Shown: one piece after another, positions 1-9,855 of the stretch
How positions within the stretch are numbered: the first letter of the stretch is position 1
Layout: each line of letters opens with the position of its first letter
From: Saururus chinensis
Lineage: Eukaryota; Streptophyta; Magnoliopsida; Piperales; Saururaceae
Assembly (NCBI GenBank): GCA_035235625.1
Contig: CP141150.1
Span: forward strand, 28,350,756-28,414,755
DNA length: 64,000 bases
Direction: 5' to 3'
The notes under the pieces: generated by a model
What the model saw: only the letters and a program-made list of their open reading frames with translations
Told to the model about the DNA's origin: nothing
Database searches by the model: none
Translations under genes and position numbers: made by a program

Positions 1-2
1 CT

Positions 3-1072
3 CGATCTTTGACATATATTATTTAAATAGATGACATGTTTTGTTTCAAATATAATGATTTTATGAGACGTCACACAAGTGGCCCCTCCTTGTAAACTTT
101 GCAATCAGTGTGGGCATCCGACACTACATTGCCCTCACCACTTTGATCTGCTACCATCTTCTGCTGCCAATGCCTTACATGTTGTTGGTCCTTTGGACTC
201 TACTTGGTATCCTGATTTGGGCGGTACTCATCATACCGTGAATGATCTATCGGCTCTCTCTGTGACCGTTCTCCTTATCTTGACAATGGTCAGATTGTTA
301 TTGGTATTGGCTTAGCTCAGATTTGCCAATTTCTCATTTTGGCTCTTCTCGACTATCTCCCTCTTTGGTGTTTAATATTGTGACAATATTATCTATCTTC
401 ATCTTGCTAAAGATCATGATTGTATTGTGGTATTCACCTCGTGTGGTTTTCTTATTAAGGATCGGAGGAGAACGGTAAAAATTCTCTTGCAATGGCTGAG
501 TATGAATGACTTGTACCAGTTGGCATCTACAAATAAGGCATCATCCATGTCTCTCTAGTTGATGAATGTGTCTAACTTAGACACCCCTCCCCTCCAATTG
601 TCCACTCTATAATTAATAAATGTGGCTTGCCATTGTCTACCCCTTTTAAAAATAAATTTTGCGAAGCACATCAATTAGGCAAATCACACAGCTTGCCTTT
701 TGTTCCATCTCAATCTAAGGCTTCTCAGGCCCTTGAACTTTTATTTGCTGATGTCTGGGGACTAACCCCTATTTCTTTTGTTTATAGATTTCGTTATTAT
801 TTATCTTTAATTGATTGTTATAACCATTTTACTTGGTTATTTTCATTAACATGCAAGCCACATATATTTGAAGTTTTTACACAGTTTTACAAATTTATTA
901 AGAACTATTTGGGTCTCAAACTCAAAGTTTTTTAGAGTGATGGTGGTCCCAAATTTGTAAACTCCAACTTCAACCAATATTTGTCCCCTAACGGTATTTT
1001 CTATAGGCTTTCCTGCCCTCATACCCCACAATAAAATGGGGCAGTAGAGGGAAAATATCTATATAGTTGAGA
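3..1072 (+). mobile_element. Ty1/copia fossil, gag to integrase fragment (copy 1)
   Basis: Fragment of a Ty1/copia LTR retrotransposon. In order it shows a gag zinc knuckle (CKLCNQCGHPTLHC, near 95-140), a protease-like segment (WYPDLGGTHH, near 207-235), a GAG-pre-integrase segment (about 330-560) and the start of the integrase core (about 627-1000). No reverse transcriptase, RNase H or LTR is attached. The element is broken, with several breaks. The same fragment recurs at 2452, 8793, 15968, 17823 and 27135, and every copy that reaches this far ends at the same right-hand junction next to LRK10L upstream sequence. It has therefore been copied as part of a host duplication and not by new transposition. 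Confidence 0.85.
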
Positions 1073-1079
1073 CATGCTT

Positions 1080-1532
1080 TATTATATTGGCCCATCTTCT
1101 CTTCCTCAGCTTTAGTGGGATTCCACATAATTATGATTCCACTGTACGTGGAAATTTCTTTTTCGTCGCTCTGGTCTCTATAGCCGTCGCTGACACGCTA
1201 GTCATCCCTCAGCCCTCTTTCTCCTTGCTTTCCAAAGACAACTTTTTCCTAATCTAAATAGATAACCTGTGTGGACTTAGTGATGTAATTTTGCTGACTG
1301 ATGCAAATACCCAATTGCCCTTAGCAAATCCTTCATCCGTCTTGCTGTTTGTTCCCACTATATCCTCCTCTCTTTCCCAGCTCCATTTCCATCCACTCCC
1401 TCCAACTGTCGACTGAAATGGAATTCAGATTTCTAGTGCAGGAAGGCTTCGCCCTCTCAGCTGTCTACTTCTTGATCATTCTCTCTTTCGTTGGATATGT
1501 TCTTCCACAGTATGCGGCCTGTAGCAAGCCTT
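1080..1532 (+). pseudogene. LRK10L 5' fragment A1 (upstream region plus signal peptide)
   Basis: Upstream region and first 38 or so codons of an LRK10L-type receptor gene. The ATG at 1418 opens MEFRFLVQEGFALSAVYF, a hydrophobic signal peptide almost identical to the one of the intact gene at 27856. The reading continues to the first conserved cysteine segment (AACSKP) and then runs into unrelated AT-rich sequence at about 1532. No GUB_WAK body, membrane helix or kinase follows. The upstream 340 bases match the upstream regions of the copies at 4269, 9506, 23587 and 27856. It is a truncated relic. Confidence 0.8.
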
Positions 1533-2450
1533 ACCACAAAATATCGTATTCTTAAAAATATGATATATTACTTATCGTATCTTTGATCACACAACAGTCT
1601 ACCATTAAGATAAAATAATATCTACTCCGTTTGTTCTATAACACGAAATATCAAAAATCGTACATATAAACATACCATCTAGAGTTAGAGAAAGACCTTA
1701 CCATGAAATTGATTCAAGCCGGATTAACCACTTAATCGGCCAGTGATTTTTTCTAAAGTTCACTACTTTACTGGGATCGTGTCAGTATGTAGTCTAACGG
1801 AACCTCACTTCATGGTCGAAACTTGCTTTGGGGTAAAAATTTTCAAAGTCGCCTTTCAGAAACAAGAAGAATCGAACTTTGCCAAAAATCAATTGGAGTT
1901 TTTTCGAAATTGCCTGTGGGATGGATTGAAAATCGGAACTCACACTGCATGTTTGCTTCTCATTGCTTAGATTGTTGAAATCGCTAGTGGAATAGGTTGA
2001 AAATCGGAACTCAAGCTGTGTATTCACTTCTCACTAAGAAATCACCTGTCTGTGAAGTCGGTTCGTATGTAAATGCGATCATATAAAGGGTTTACACGAT
2101 ATAAAACCCTAAACCCTGATCAAGGGTATTCATGTCTAAAACTTTCCTTATATAATTTAAGTCTGGGTTTGTTGGCATTTTTTTTAAAATCTAGGGAATA
2201 AGGAATATTGTGTTCTTCGGCCAGGCAATATAGAAAAACTTTGTTTTGCAACACTTATGTATGCACTGTAAATAGTAGTTTTTAACGATGTTTTTTGTAT
2301 TGCATCACTAATAAAAACGTCTTTAATAATTTTTTTATTGTAGTATATCCTTGTTTTGCTCTTATAAAAACTATGTAATTATTTTTATTGACTGAGGGCA
2401 TGAAATACCTAGATACAAAATCTTATATAATTACTCGCGCTCTATGCAAG
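1533..2450. repeat. Duplicated non-coding segment (also 9612-9855 plus 15279-15966)
   Basis: About 900 bases of AT-rich sequence with no convincing coding region. The same sequence follows the LRK10L stub at 9506, where it is split by the solo LTR at 9856-15273, and it then continues to the copia fragment at 15968. Its right end (tttttttattgtagtat near 2330) loosely resembles a CACTA right terminus, so it may be an eroded DNA element, but no matching left end was found. A short CCCTAAACCCT run near 2107 is too short to be telomeric. Confidence 0.5.
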
Positions 2451-2451
2451 G

Positions 2452-3738
2452 TGATCTTTGACATATATTATTTAAATAGATGACATGTTTTATTTCAAAT
2501 ATAATGATTTTATGAGACGTCACACAAGTGGCCCCTCCTTGTCAACTTTGGAATCAGTGTGGGCATTCGGCACTACACTGCCCTCACCACTTTGATCCGC
2601 CACCATCCTCTGCTGGGAAGAGTTTTCTATGCTCCACTCTGACCGTGAGCCGAGCGTAAGGAACGCTTTGGAGCCGTTGGATCTCAAGATCGGTGGCGCA
2701 CACGCTAGTGCATGTTAGCATAAGTTATACTTATGCTAACGTGCGCTAGCGTGTGTGCCACCGATCTTGATATCTGACGGCTCCGAGGCATTCCTTATGC
2801 TCGGCTCACACTGAAAAGGGAGCATGAAAAATGCTTCCCCTTTGCTGCCAATGCCTTACATGCCGTTGGTTCTTCGGACTCTACTTGGTATCCTGATTTG
2901 GGCGGTACTCATCATATGGTGAATGATCTATCGGCTCTCTCTTGACCATTCTCCTTATCTTGACAATGATCAGATTGTTGTTGGTATTGGCTCAGCTCAG
3001 GTTTGCCAGTTTCTCATTCTGGCTCTTCTCGACTATCTCCCTCTTTGGTGTTTAATATTGTGACAATATTATCTATCTTTCGTCTAGCTAAAGATCATGA
3101 TTGTATTGTGGTATTCACCTCGTGTGGTTTTCTTATTAAGGATTGGAGGAGAACGGGAAAAATTCTCATGCAATGGCCGAGTAAGAATGACTTGTACCAG
3201 TTGGCATCTACAAATAAGGCATCATCCCTGTCTCTCTAGTTGATGAACGTGTCTAACTTAGACACCCATCCCATCCAATTGTCCACTCTATAATTAATAA
3301 ATGTGGCTTGCCATTGTCTACCCCTCTTAAAAATAAATTTTGTGAAGCACATCAATTAGGCAAATCACACAGCTTGCCTTTTGTTCCATCTCAATCTAAG
3401 GCTTCTTAGGCCCTTAAACTTTTATTTGCTGATGTTTGGGGACTAACCCCTATTTCTTTTGTTTATGGATTTCGTTATTATTTATCTTTAATTGATTGTT
3501 ATAACCATTTTACTTGGTTATTTTCATTAACATGCAAGCCACATATATTTGGATTTTTTATACAGTTTTACAAATTTATTAAGAACTATTTGGGTCTCAA
3601 ACTAAAGTTTTTTAGAGTGATGGTGGTGGCAAATTTGTAAACTCCAACTTCAAAAAATATTTGTCCGCCAACAGTATTTTCATAGACTTTCCTACCCTCA
3701 TACGCCACAATAAAATGGGGTAGTAGAGGGAAAATATC
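2452..3738 (+). mobile_element. Ty1/copia fossil, gag to integrase fragment (copy 2)
   Basis: Second copy of the copia fragment seen at 3-1072, with the same domain order: gag zinc knuckle, protease, GAG-pre-integrase (near 3003-3239) and partial integrase (near 3300-3700). It is interrupted by a 223-bp Mutator-type MITE at 2616-2838. It is broken with several breaks and has no LTRs. It ends at the same breakpoint as its sister copies, directly before sequence that leads to another LRK10L first exon. Confidence 0.85.
2616..2838. mobile_element. Mutator-type MITE with 9-bp target duplication
   Basis: A 223-bp fold-back element. The left end GGAAGAGTTTTCTATGCTCC pairs with the right end (reverse complement GGAAGCATTTTTCATGCTCC), and the centre near gcataagttatacttatgc is palindromic. 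It is flanked by CCTCTGCTG (2607-2615) and CCTTTGCTG (2839-2847), a 9-bp duplication with one mismatch. The sister copia copies at about 155 and 16115 show the unoccupied site with a single CTCTGCTG or close variant. A 9-bp duplication points to the Mutator superfamily. A diverged relative lies near 32450-32640. Confidence 0.8.
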
Positions 3739-4268
3739 ACCATAATAGAGTCATTCCCATAACAAAAACACTTACAAAAATTCATACAAAAATTTTATTT
3801 GGATTTTATGAGTGGGCCTTGTACAAAGTTTATAGAGGCTCATTTAAACCAATCAAAACTCTTGTCTGAGTTTATACTTTTAATATAAAAATATTATTTT
3901 CCTTATTATCTTGGCCCATACTTCTTTTCTTCACCATTGTTGGGATTCCACTCGGCATTATTGGGATTCCACTCATTTAGACCACTCATTTCACCTATAC
4001 GTGGAAATTTCTTTTTCGTCCCTGTGGTCTCCATAGCCGTCGCTGACTTGAGTCATCCGTCATCCCTCTTTCTCCTTGCCTTCCAAAAGACAACTTTTTC
4101 CTAACCAAATAACCTGTGTGGACTTAGTGATGTAATTTTGCTGACTGATGCAATTACGTACCCAATTGCTCTTCGCAAATCTTTCATCCATCTTGCCGTT
4201 TGTTCCCACCATATCCTCCTCTCTTTCCCAGCTCCATTCCCATCCACTCCCTCCAACGGTCGTCCGAA

Positions 4269-4421
4269 ATGGAATTCAGATTTCTAGTGCAGGAAGGCTT
4301 CGCCCTCTCAGCTGTCTACTTCTTTACCATTCTCTCTTTCACTGGAAATGTTCTTTCTGAAGACTCACAGTATGCGAACTGCAGCAAGCCTGCAAGCTGC
4401 GGGGCGGTCGCCATAAGTTAA
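4269..4421 (+). pseudogene. LRK10L first-exon stub A2
   Basis: ATG at 4269 opens a 50-codon reading: signal peptide (MEFRFLVQEGFALSAVYFF), then YANCSKPASCGAVAIS and a stop. The intact gene at 27856 continues at this point with the YPFW motif of the GUB_WAK domain; here the sequence switches to unrelated text after ATAAGTTA. The copy at 23587 breaks at the same place, so the truncation predates the block duplication. A type B LRK10L copy follows about 100 bases later. Confidence 0.8.
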
Positions 4422-4527
4422 CAGTTACCTAATCTCTCTTCCAAAAACAGTCGTATGCCAACTGCAATCTCTTCAATCTTCATAGCTACCGAGCCCATCT
4501 GAACTCTCTGCACCTCTCACCGCCCAA

Positions 4528-5412
4528 ATGCGTCCGCCGTCCTTGCTGACCCTCACAGTGGCTCTCTTCTCCTTCCCTCAGCTTTCTAGTCCTTGAGAAG
4601 ATGACAGATACAGGGCCTGCAACACTCCTTACCCATTCAACTGCCCCCATTTCTTGCCGGTGATCGCCGTTCCTTCTGTGGACATCCAGAACTGAAGCTC
4701 ACTTGTGATAACAATATGCCGGCAATCAAGATAGGGTCAGAGAAATACCAAGTAAAAAATATATCTTATCCCGACAGGCTTCTAACGCTGGTAGATACAG
4801 ACATCTTGGAGGATGGATGCCCCACAAAGTCCACGGATCAGAGCATCGGCTTCCATTTATTTGAATTAACTGAAGGGAACAAGCCACTCACCTTATTTAC
4901 TGGCTGCTCCAGAGCTCCGACTTCTGGCTATTTCACTGTCCATCCAGTTTCATGTCCAAAGGTTGACAAGGAGACTAACAGCTCTTTACAGGGTGTTTGG
5001 GTGGTATCCTGAGATGGAGAATTGGCTACCAAAGCCGGAGTGCTCAGACACGATCGAGGTCAGCCTTCTTGGCGTGGCGGTGGATCGACTCAACGACGAC
5101 CCCTCCAGCTTCAGGGAGGTGATCAAAGAAGGATTTGAGGTACGGTGGAAGGTAGAGAATGCATGGTGGTGCCCTGACTGCGAAGCTTCTGGTGGAGTTT
5201 GCGGCTATAACCAGAGTTCTCCTGGAGATCCCGCCTGTTTTTGCCCAGACGGATCTCAATCACCCTCCTGCTCCTCCCCAGGTCGGACCACCTCACTCTC
5301 TCCAACCGTTCTCACAATTCCATCATTGCATATTTGCCTTCCTAAGAAACATGAATATTCTTTTAGCGCCCATCGGGTCGGGAGAAACATTTGATTCTTT
5401 TCACACTAGATT
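4528..5412 (+). pseudogene. LRK10L type B ectodomain pseudogene B1
   Basis: Second LRK10L subtype. It starts with a signal peptide (MRPPSLLTLTVALFSFPQ at 4528) and continues through TPYPFNC, CDNNMPAIKIGSEKYQV and the C-terminal cysteine cluster WCPDCEASGGVCGYNQS typical of WAK-associated domains. Compared with its duplicate at 23845, it has a CGA-to-TGA stop after LSSP, a deletion of about 22 bases in the YPFNC-to-LAGD region, and a further frame change near 4985. It has no kinase exon. It is certainly non-functional as a receptor. Confidence 0.8.
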
Positions 5413-6169
5413 CTAGATTAATTATAGAATTAGTTGAACCAAATCTTTCACAACAGCTTGGGCTGTGCGATCTCTGGATTGTGAAGGAGACTCATGTTGC
5501 ATTTAAATGATGCGGAGCTGAAATTTCTTGTCTAGGAAAATCCTGAATTTGTTTCACCTTTATACGGTGAAAACCATGGAACCAATTAACTAAATTATGT
5601 GACAAGTCAACCAGACGGAGGCTTGCAATGGGCAGTCCTACCAATTTCGAAGGACATAATCAGGTTTTTGCATTTGTAGCTCAAGAAAACTCTCTTGCTT
5701 TGCCCGTCTAAAATTGGACGGCGAAATACGTTTGGTAAGAGATGACGCTTGGACTTTGGAGTTTGGACGCGTTGTGAATGTGGTTTTCAGTGCTCTAAGT
5801 CGTCAGTCGTCGTCACCGCTTGCTCTCTCGTCCACGGTCACCCTTCAACCTTCTCTTTCTTTTTGGCTTTTCAAAGCAAACTTTCTCCCATGCTCCATTT
5901 TAATCAAGGTTCAAATACATGTTCAGCCATAGATTTCGTGGCCGCCACTAAGGCTTGTGGGTTGCAATTTTACTGACTCATGCAAACACCCAATTGCCCT
6001 ACAGTCCTTGATCCCGTCTGTATACAGGGCCTCTCGTTCGTTCTCGTAATGGTATGGTTGTAATTTTCAGTCTACACTACTTAATAGTCGTTCCAGACAT
6101 CTTCTCCTCTCGCTAAGTCCAGTCCCGTCCTTCCCCTCCAATGCGTGCACGCTCTCTCTAAAGCCTGTA

Positions 6170-6754
6170 ATGGAACTCAGCTCTCCGGTGCAGAAAGGGT
6201 TCCTTCTCTTAGCCATCTACCTCTACGCCATCTTCTCTTTCGTCGGAGAAGTTCGTTCCAAGGACCTTCAGTATGCGGCCTGCAGAAAAACTGCAAGCTG
6301 CGGGAAAGTCGCGAACGTAAGTTATCCTTTCTGGATCCCGACCCAACCACCTTACTGCGGCCACCCGGATTTCAATCTCGATTGCGAGGGTGACCAACTT
6401 CTTCTCCGGACGTTTTCCGACAAGTATAACGATGGCCGAGATAAATACTACTACCATCGAGTCAATTGCTCTACCAATCGGACCCTTCTTGTTTATGACG
6501 AATATGATCAGTCGAATTCTACCAACTATTCGGAATTTTGTGAGTCGAAGGCTGCTGTACCGATTTTGAAGGAGAGTGGTGACGAAGATGAGCCACCGAA
6601 ACCATTGCAACTGCTGAGGGAGGGATTTCTTTTGGAGTGGAGTGGTATCAACTGTACTGACTGTAGACAAAGCGGCGGCGTATGCGGATACGACTATGGT
6701 GTGACTCAAGACTCGTGCTTCTGCCGTGATCGCCCCCACATAACTAGATGTTAG
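6170..6754 (+). pseudogene. LRK10L type C, ectodomain-only copy C1
   Basis: Uninterrupted 194-codon reading with signal peptide (MELSSPVQKGFLLLAIYLYA), GUB_WAK core (CRKTASCGKVANVSYPFW, CGHPDFNLDC) and WAK-associated C-terminus (DCRQSGGVCGYDYG, CFCRD). Against the intact gene at 27856 it lacks about 55 residues after DKYN, removed in frame between short AACG repeats. The first-exon splice donor (AGAT then GTTAGT at 6750) is preserved, but no second or kinase exon follows before the CACTA fragment at 8291. If expressed it could give only a secreted ectodomain. A truncated gene is the simplest reading; a decoy-like product is speculation. Confidence 0.65.
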
Positions 6755-8290
6755 TCTTCTACTCTTTCAATTTTGTTTTCTAAATTAAGGGGCTAAGTTG
6801 AATATTTTAAAATTAATTTCAAAAGTTATTATTAATTTTTTTTAGAATAAATTTGAATATCATGTCAAACTTAATTTTTAAACTTTAAACTAATATAACT
6901 CTCTTTCGAACTCAGGTATGCACATTCTTGGTATTATTGCATTCTTAAATTCTAGCTCAATCAAACAAGATTTCACAAGGGTATGTAATTTAAAATTTTT
7001 AAAGTGGGCCCCACCCATATGATATATTTTTCAAAGTTCAAATTGATATGAGAGGTAGTTATTGAAAAATAATGAAATATGTAATTTTTAAAATGGGCCT
7101 AGGAGCCAAAATGGACGGAATCCCTTATGAGGTGATTAAGTCGATTCTAGTTCAAAATAGCATGGAATTAACTCTTGTATGGAATTTTTAATTCCACTCA
7201 AAACGGCTTGGAATTAACTCAAAATGGCTTAAATAGCTCAAAACGGCTTGGAATTAACTCTTATACGAAGTTTTTAATTTCACTCACATTTTACACACAA
7301 ACATAATTTCGATAATTCGAGCTGAAATTAAGATGGAATTAACGGAATCTGATAAAAATTCAATACCCAAACAGCCCCTAAAAAGCATTGCAATAGTAAT
7401 AAGTAATTGTGGAAGTGAGTGTAGGATGAAATTGTTTGTTCAATGTTTTATCCAATATCATCCTCATACTTCTAATCTCTAGGTAAAGGATTACATACTC
7501 CTAGAATTTTTTAGAGTTGACGCCCTTATCTTTAGGTCTGAAAGTATGAACTCGAGCCTCTTAGTTGTTTATCTTTGGTGGCTAGTACGTCAAGCCTTGA
7601 GCCTCTCAGCTTGGCAACAAAACAATGTAGCTAAGAGGATCGGCTATGCGAGCTGGGTTCAGAAGAAAACATTTTCTGAACCGGTTTGAAACAGGTTTGC
7701 ATATTTTTAGACCCACTCATTCATTTTGACTAGGTTGATTGGAAAGGAAACAAAAACTAATTGAAGGGCTGTTTGGGCATAGAATTATTTAAAATAGAAT
7801 TAAAATTCTGTTGAATTAATTTCATGGATTAGTGTAGAATTAAAATTGAGTTTGGTAATAGAATTCTTTAGGATAAATTATGATGAAACTTTCAATTCAT
7901 TGCTCAAACTTTAGTTTTTTCTCATTTCTGTAATTTTTAATGAGTGCAACTTTTTTTCCTAAACTTGGATTGACATTTTCTTAATACGATTACACTCGTA
8001 TAGACAAGTTACTATATCACATATTTCTTGAGGTTCAAATCGATATGAGATGTAGTAATTAAAATGTAATAGAATCTTTAATTCCGAAATGGGTTGGGAG
8101 CCGAAATTACGAGGTGTTTGTGAATTATCCACTTGTGCTTACATCCTTTTCTAGAGAGTTATGCCAAAATATTCGATACCTCCCCAATTACCTCTACAAT
8201 TGCATCTCTAGGAAATAGCTTGACTTTCGTCATGTAGAGGCCAAATTAGAAGATCAATTACCTCCCAACCTTCAATTGTTGTCTATAATT
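6755..8290 (+). pseudogene. LRK10L first-intron relic with LRR-like remnant
   Basis: AT-rich sequence matching intron 1 of the intact gene (28592-29590) and the pieces at 16905-17822 and 25736-26527. Near 8160-8285 it carries a degraded leucine-rich-repeat-like coding remnant, seen more clearly at 29449-29580. The sequence near 7750-8100 also matches the other copies. There is no recognisable gene in the remaining part. The CACTA fragment begins directly at 8291. Confidence 0.55.
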
Positions 8291-8792
8291 CACTACAACA
8301 AAAGGACTTTTAGCGACGTATATAAAACGTTATTATAAGCGTCACAAAAAATGTCGTCGCTATTGCCTATTAGCGACGCATAACACAAAGAATCGCTAAT
8401 AGTGCCTATTAGCGACGTATATTTATGTGTCGATATTAGTAAAATTACGTCACTAATAATAAATTATTAACGGCGCTTAGTTATTAGTGCCACTAATGAT
8501 TAGTTAATAGCGACGTATAACTCTAAGCGTTGCTAATAAGTACTTATTAGCGACATTTTTCTATATGTCGCTAATAGAATATATTTTTTTTAGAAATACT
8601 TATTTAATACGCAGCTAATAATATATTATTAGCGACACTAATAAATAAGCTTTAGCAACGCTTTTATATACGTCACTAAAGACAAAAAATTTAAAACAAA
8701 AAAATCCCTGATGGGCCACCGGGGAAGAGAGAGGGCGCCAGAGGATGGTAGGGTGCTAGAATCCGGCCCCGAAAGGTAGTGAAAGGGGGATG
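8291..8792. mobile_element. CACTA element, truncated left-end fragment
   Basis: Begins with CACTACAACAAAAGGACTTT, the same terminus as the complete CACTA at 18365, followed by an array of short inverted units of the TTAGCGACG / CGTCGCTAA type and a GC-rich patch (8700-8790). It ends abruptly at about 8792 where copia integrase sequence begins. No right terminus is present. The same truncation occurs at 26528-27134. Confidence 0.8.
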
Positions 8793-9185
8793 ACATCAAT
8801 TAGGCAAATCACATAGATTGCCTTTTGTTCCATCCCAATTCAAGGCTTCTCAGGCCCTTAAATTTTGCTGATGTTTGGGGATCACCCTATTTCTTTTGTT
8901 TATGGATTTTGTTATTATTTATCTTTAATTGATTGTAATAACCGTTTTACTTGGTTATTTCCATTAACATGCAAGTTAGAGGTATTTCGAGTTCTTAGTT
9001 TCACAAATTTATCAAGAACTATTTGGGTCTCAAACTCAAAGTTTTTTAGCGTGAAGGTGGTGGCAAATTTGTAAACTCCAACTTCAAATAATATGTGTCC
9101 GCTAACGGTATTTTCCATAGGCTTTACTGCCCTCATACACCACAATAACAATGGTGTAGTAGAGGGAAAATATCACCATATATAG
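8793..9185 (+). mobile_element. Ty1/copia fossil, integrase fragment (copy 3)
   Basis: Integrase-core part of the same copia family as at 627-1072, starting at the CACTA junction and ending at the shared right-hand breakpoint. It is broken, with a few breaks. It has the same left truncation as the copy at 27135, showing that CACTA-copia fusion came before the block duplication. Confidence 0.8.
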
Positions 9186-9199
9186 TTGAGATAGGCTTT

Positions 9200-9611
9200 A
9201 TTATCTTGGCCCATTCTTCTCTTCCTCAGCATTATTGGGATTCCACACAATTGTTCTTGGAAATTTCTTTTTGGTCGCTGACTTGCTAGTCATCCCTCAC
9301 CCCTCTTTCTCCTTGCTTTCCAAAGACAACTTTTTCCTAAGCTAATTTAACAACCCGTGTGGACTTAGTGATGTAATTTTGCTGACTGATGCAAATACCC
9401 AATTGCTCTTAGCAAATCCTTCATCCATCTTGCCGTTTGTTCCCACTATATCCTCCTCTCTTTCCCAGCTCCATTTCCATCCACTCCCTCCAACTGTCGT
9501 CTGAAATGGAATTCAGATTTCTAGTGCAGGAAGGCTTCGCCCTCTCAGCTGTCTACTTCTTGATCATTCTCTCTTTCGCTGGAGATTTTCTTCCTGAAGA
9601 TCCATGGCCTG
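9200..9611 (+). pseudogene. LRK10L 5' fragment A3
   Basis: Upstream region and signal peptide of a type A LRK10L gene. ATG at 9506 gives MEFRFLVQEGFALSAVYF and then LPEDPWPAASLT before the coding sequence is lost at about 9612 into the non-coding segment also found at 1533. No ectodomain or kinase remains. Its upstream region matches that of the intact gene (27540-27855) closely. Confidence 0.8.
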
Positions 9612-9855
9612 CAGCAAGCCTTACCACGAAATATTGTATTCTTGAAAATATGATATATTACTTATCGTATCTTTGATCACACGACAGTCTACTACGAAAA
9701 TAAAAGTAGTAACTACTTTGTTTGTTCTATAACATGAAATATCAAAAATCGTGTATATGAACAAAATATCTAGAGCTAGAGAAATGCATTACCACAAAAT
9801 TGATTCAAGCCGGATTAACCCCTCAATTGGCTAGTGATTTTTTCCAAAGTTCATT

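Larger units (their letters stand above)
3739..9611. repeat. Segmental duplication block I (partner 23127-27955)
   Basis: This block and 23127-27955 carry the same elements in the same order: a spacer (cattcccataacaaaaac...), LRK10L type A first-exon start, type B ectodomain, type C first exon, intron with LRR-like remnant, a truncated CACTA fragment beginning CACTACAACAAAA, a copia integrase fragment and another type A 5' end. Internal junctions such as CACTA-to-copia (8792 and 27134) are identical in position, so the composite formed before it was duplicated. Block II lacks the piece matching 6406-7495. Confidence 0.85.

Noticed and set aside
2100-2120. Telomere-like CCCTAAACCCT run (also near 15617)
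   Set aside because: Only two units, duplicated along with the surrounding segment; not an interstitial telomere array.
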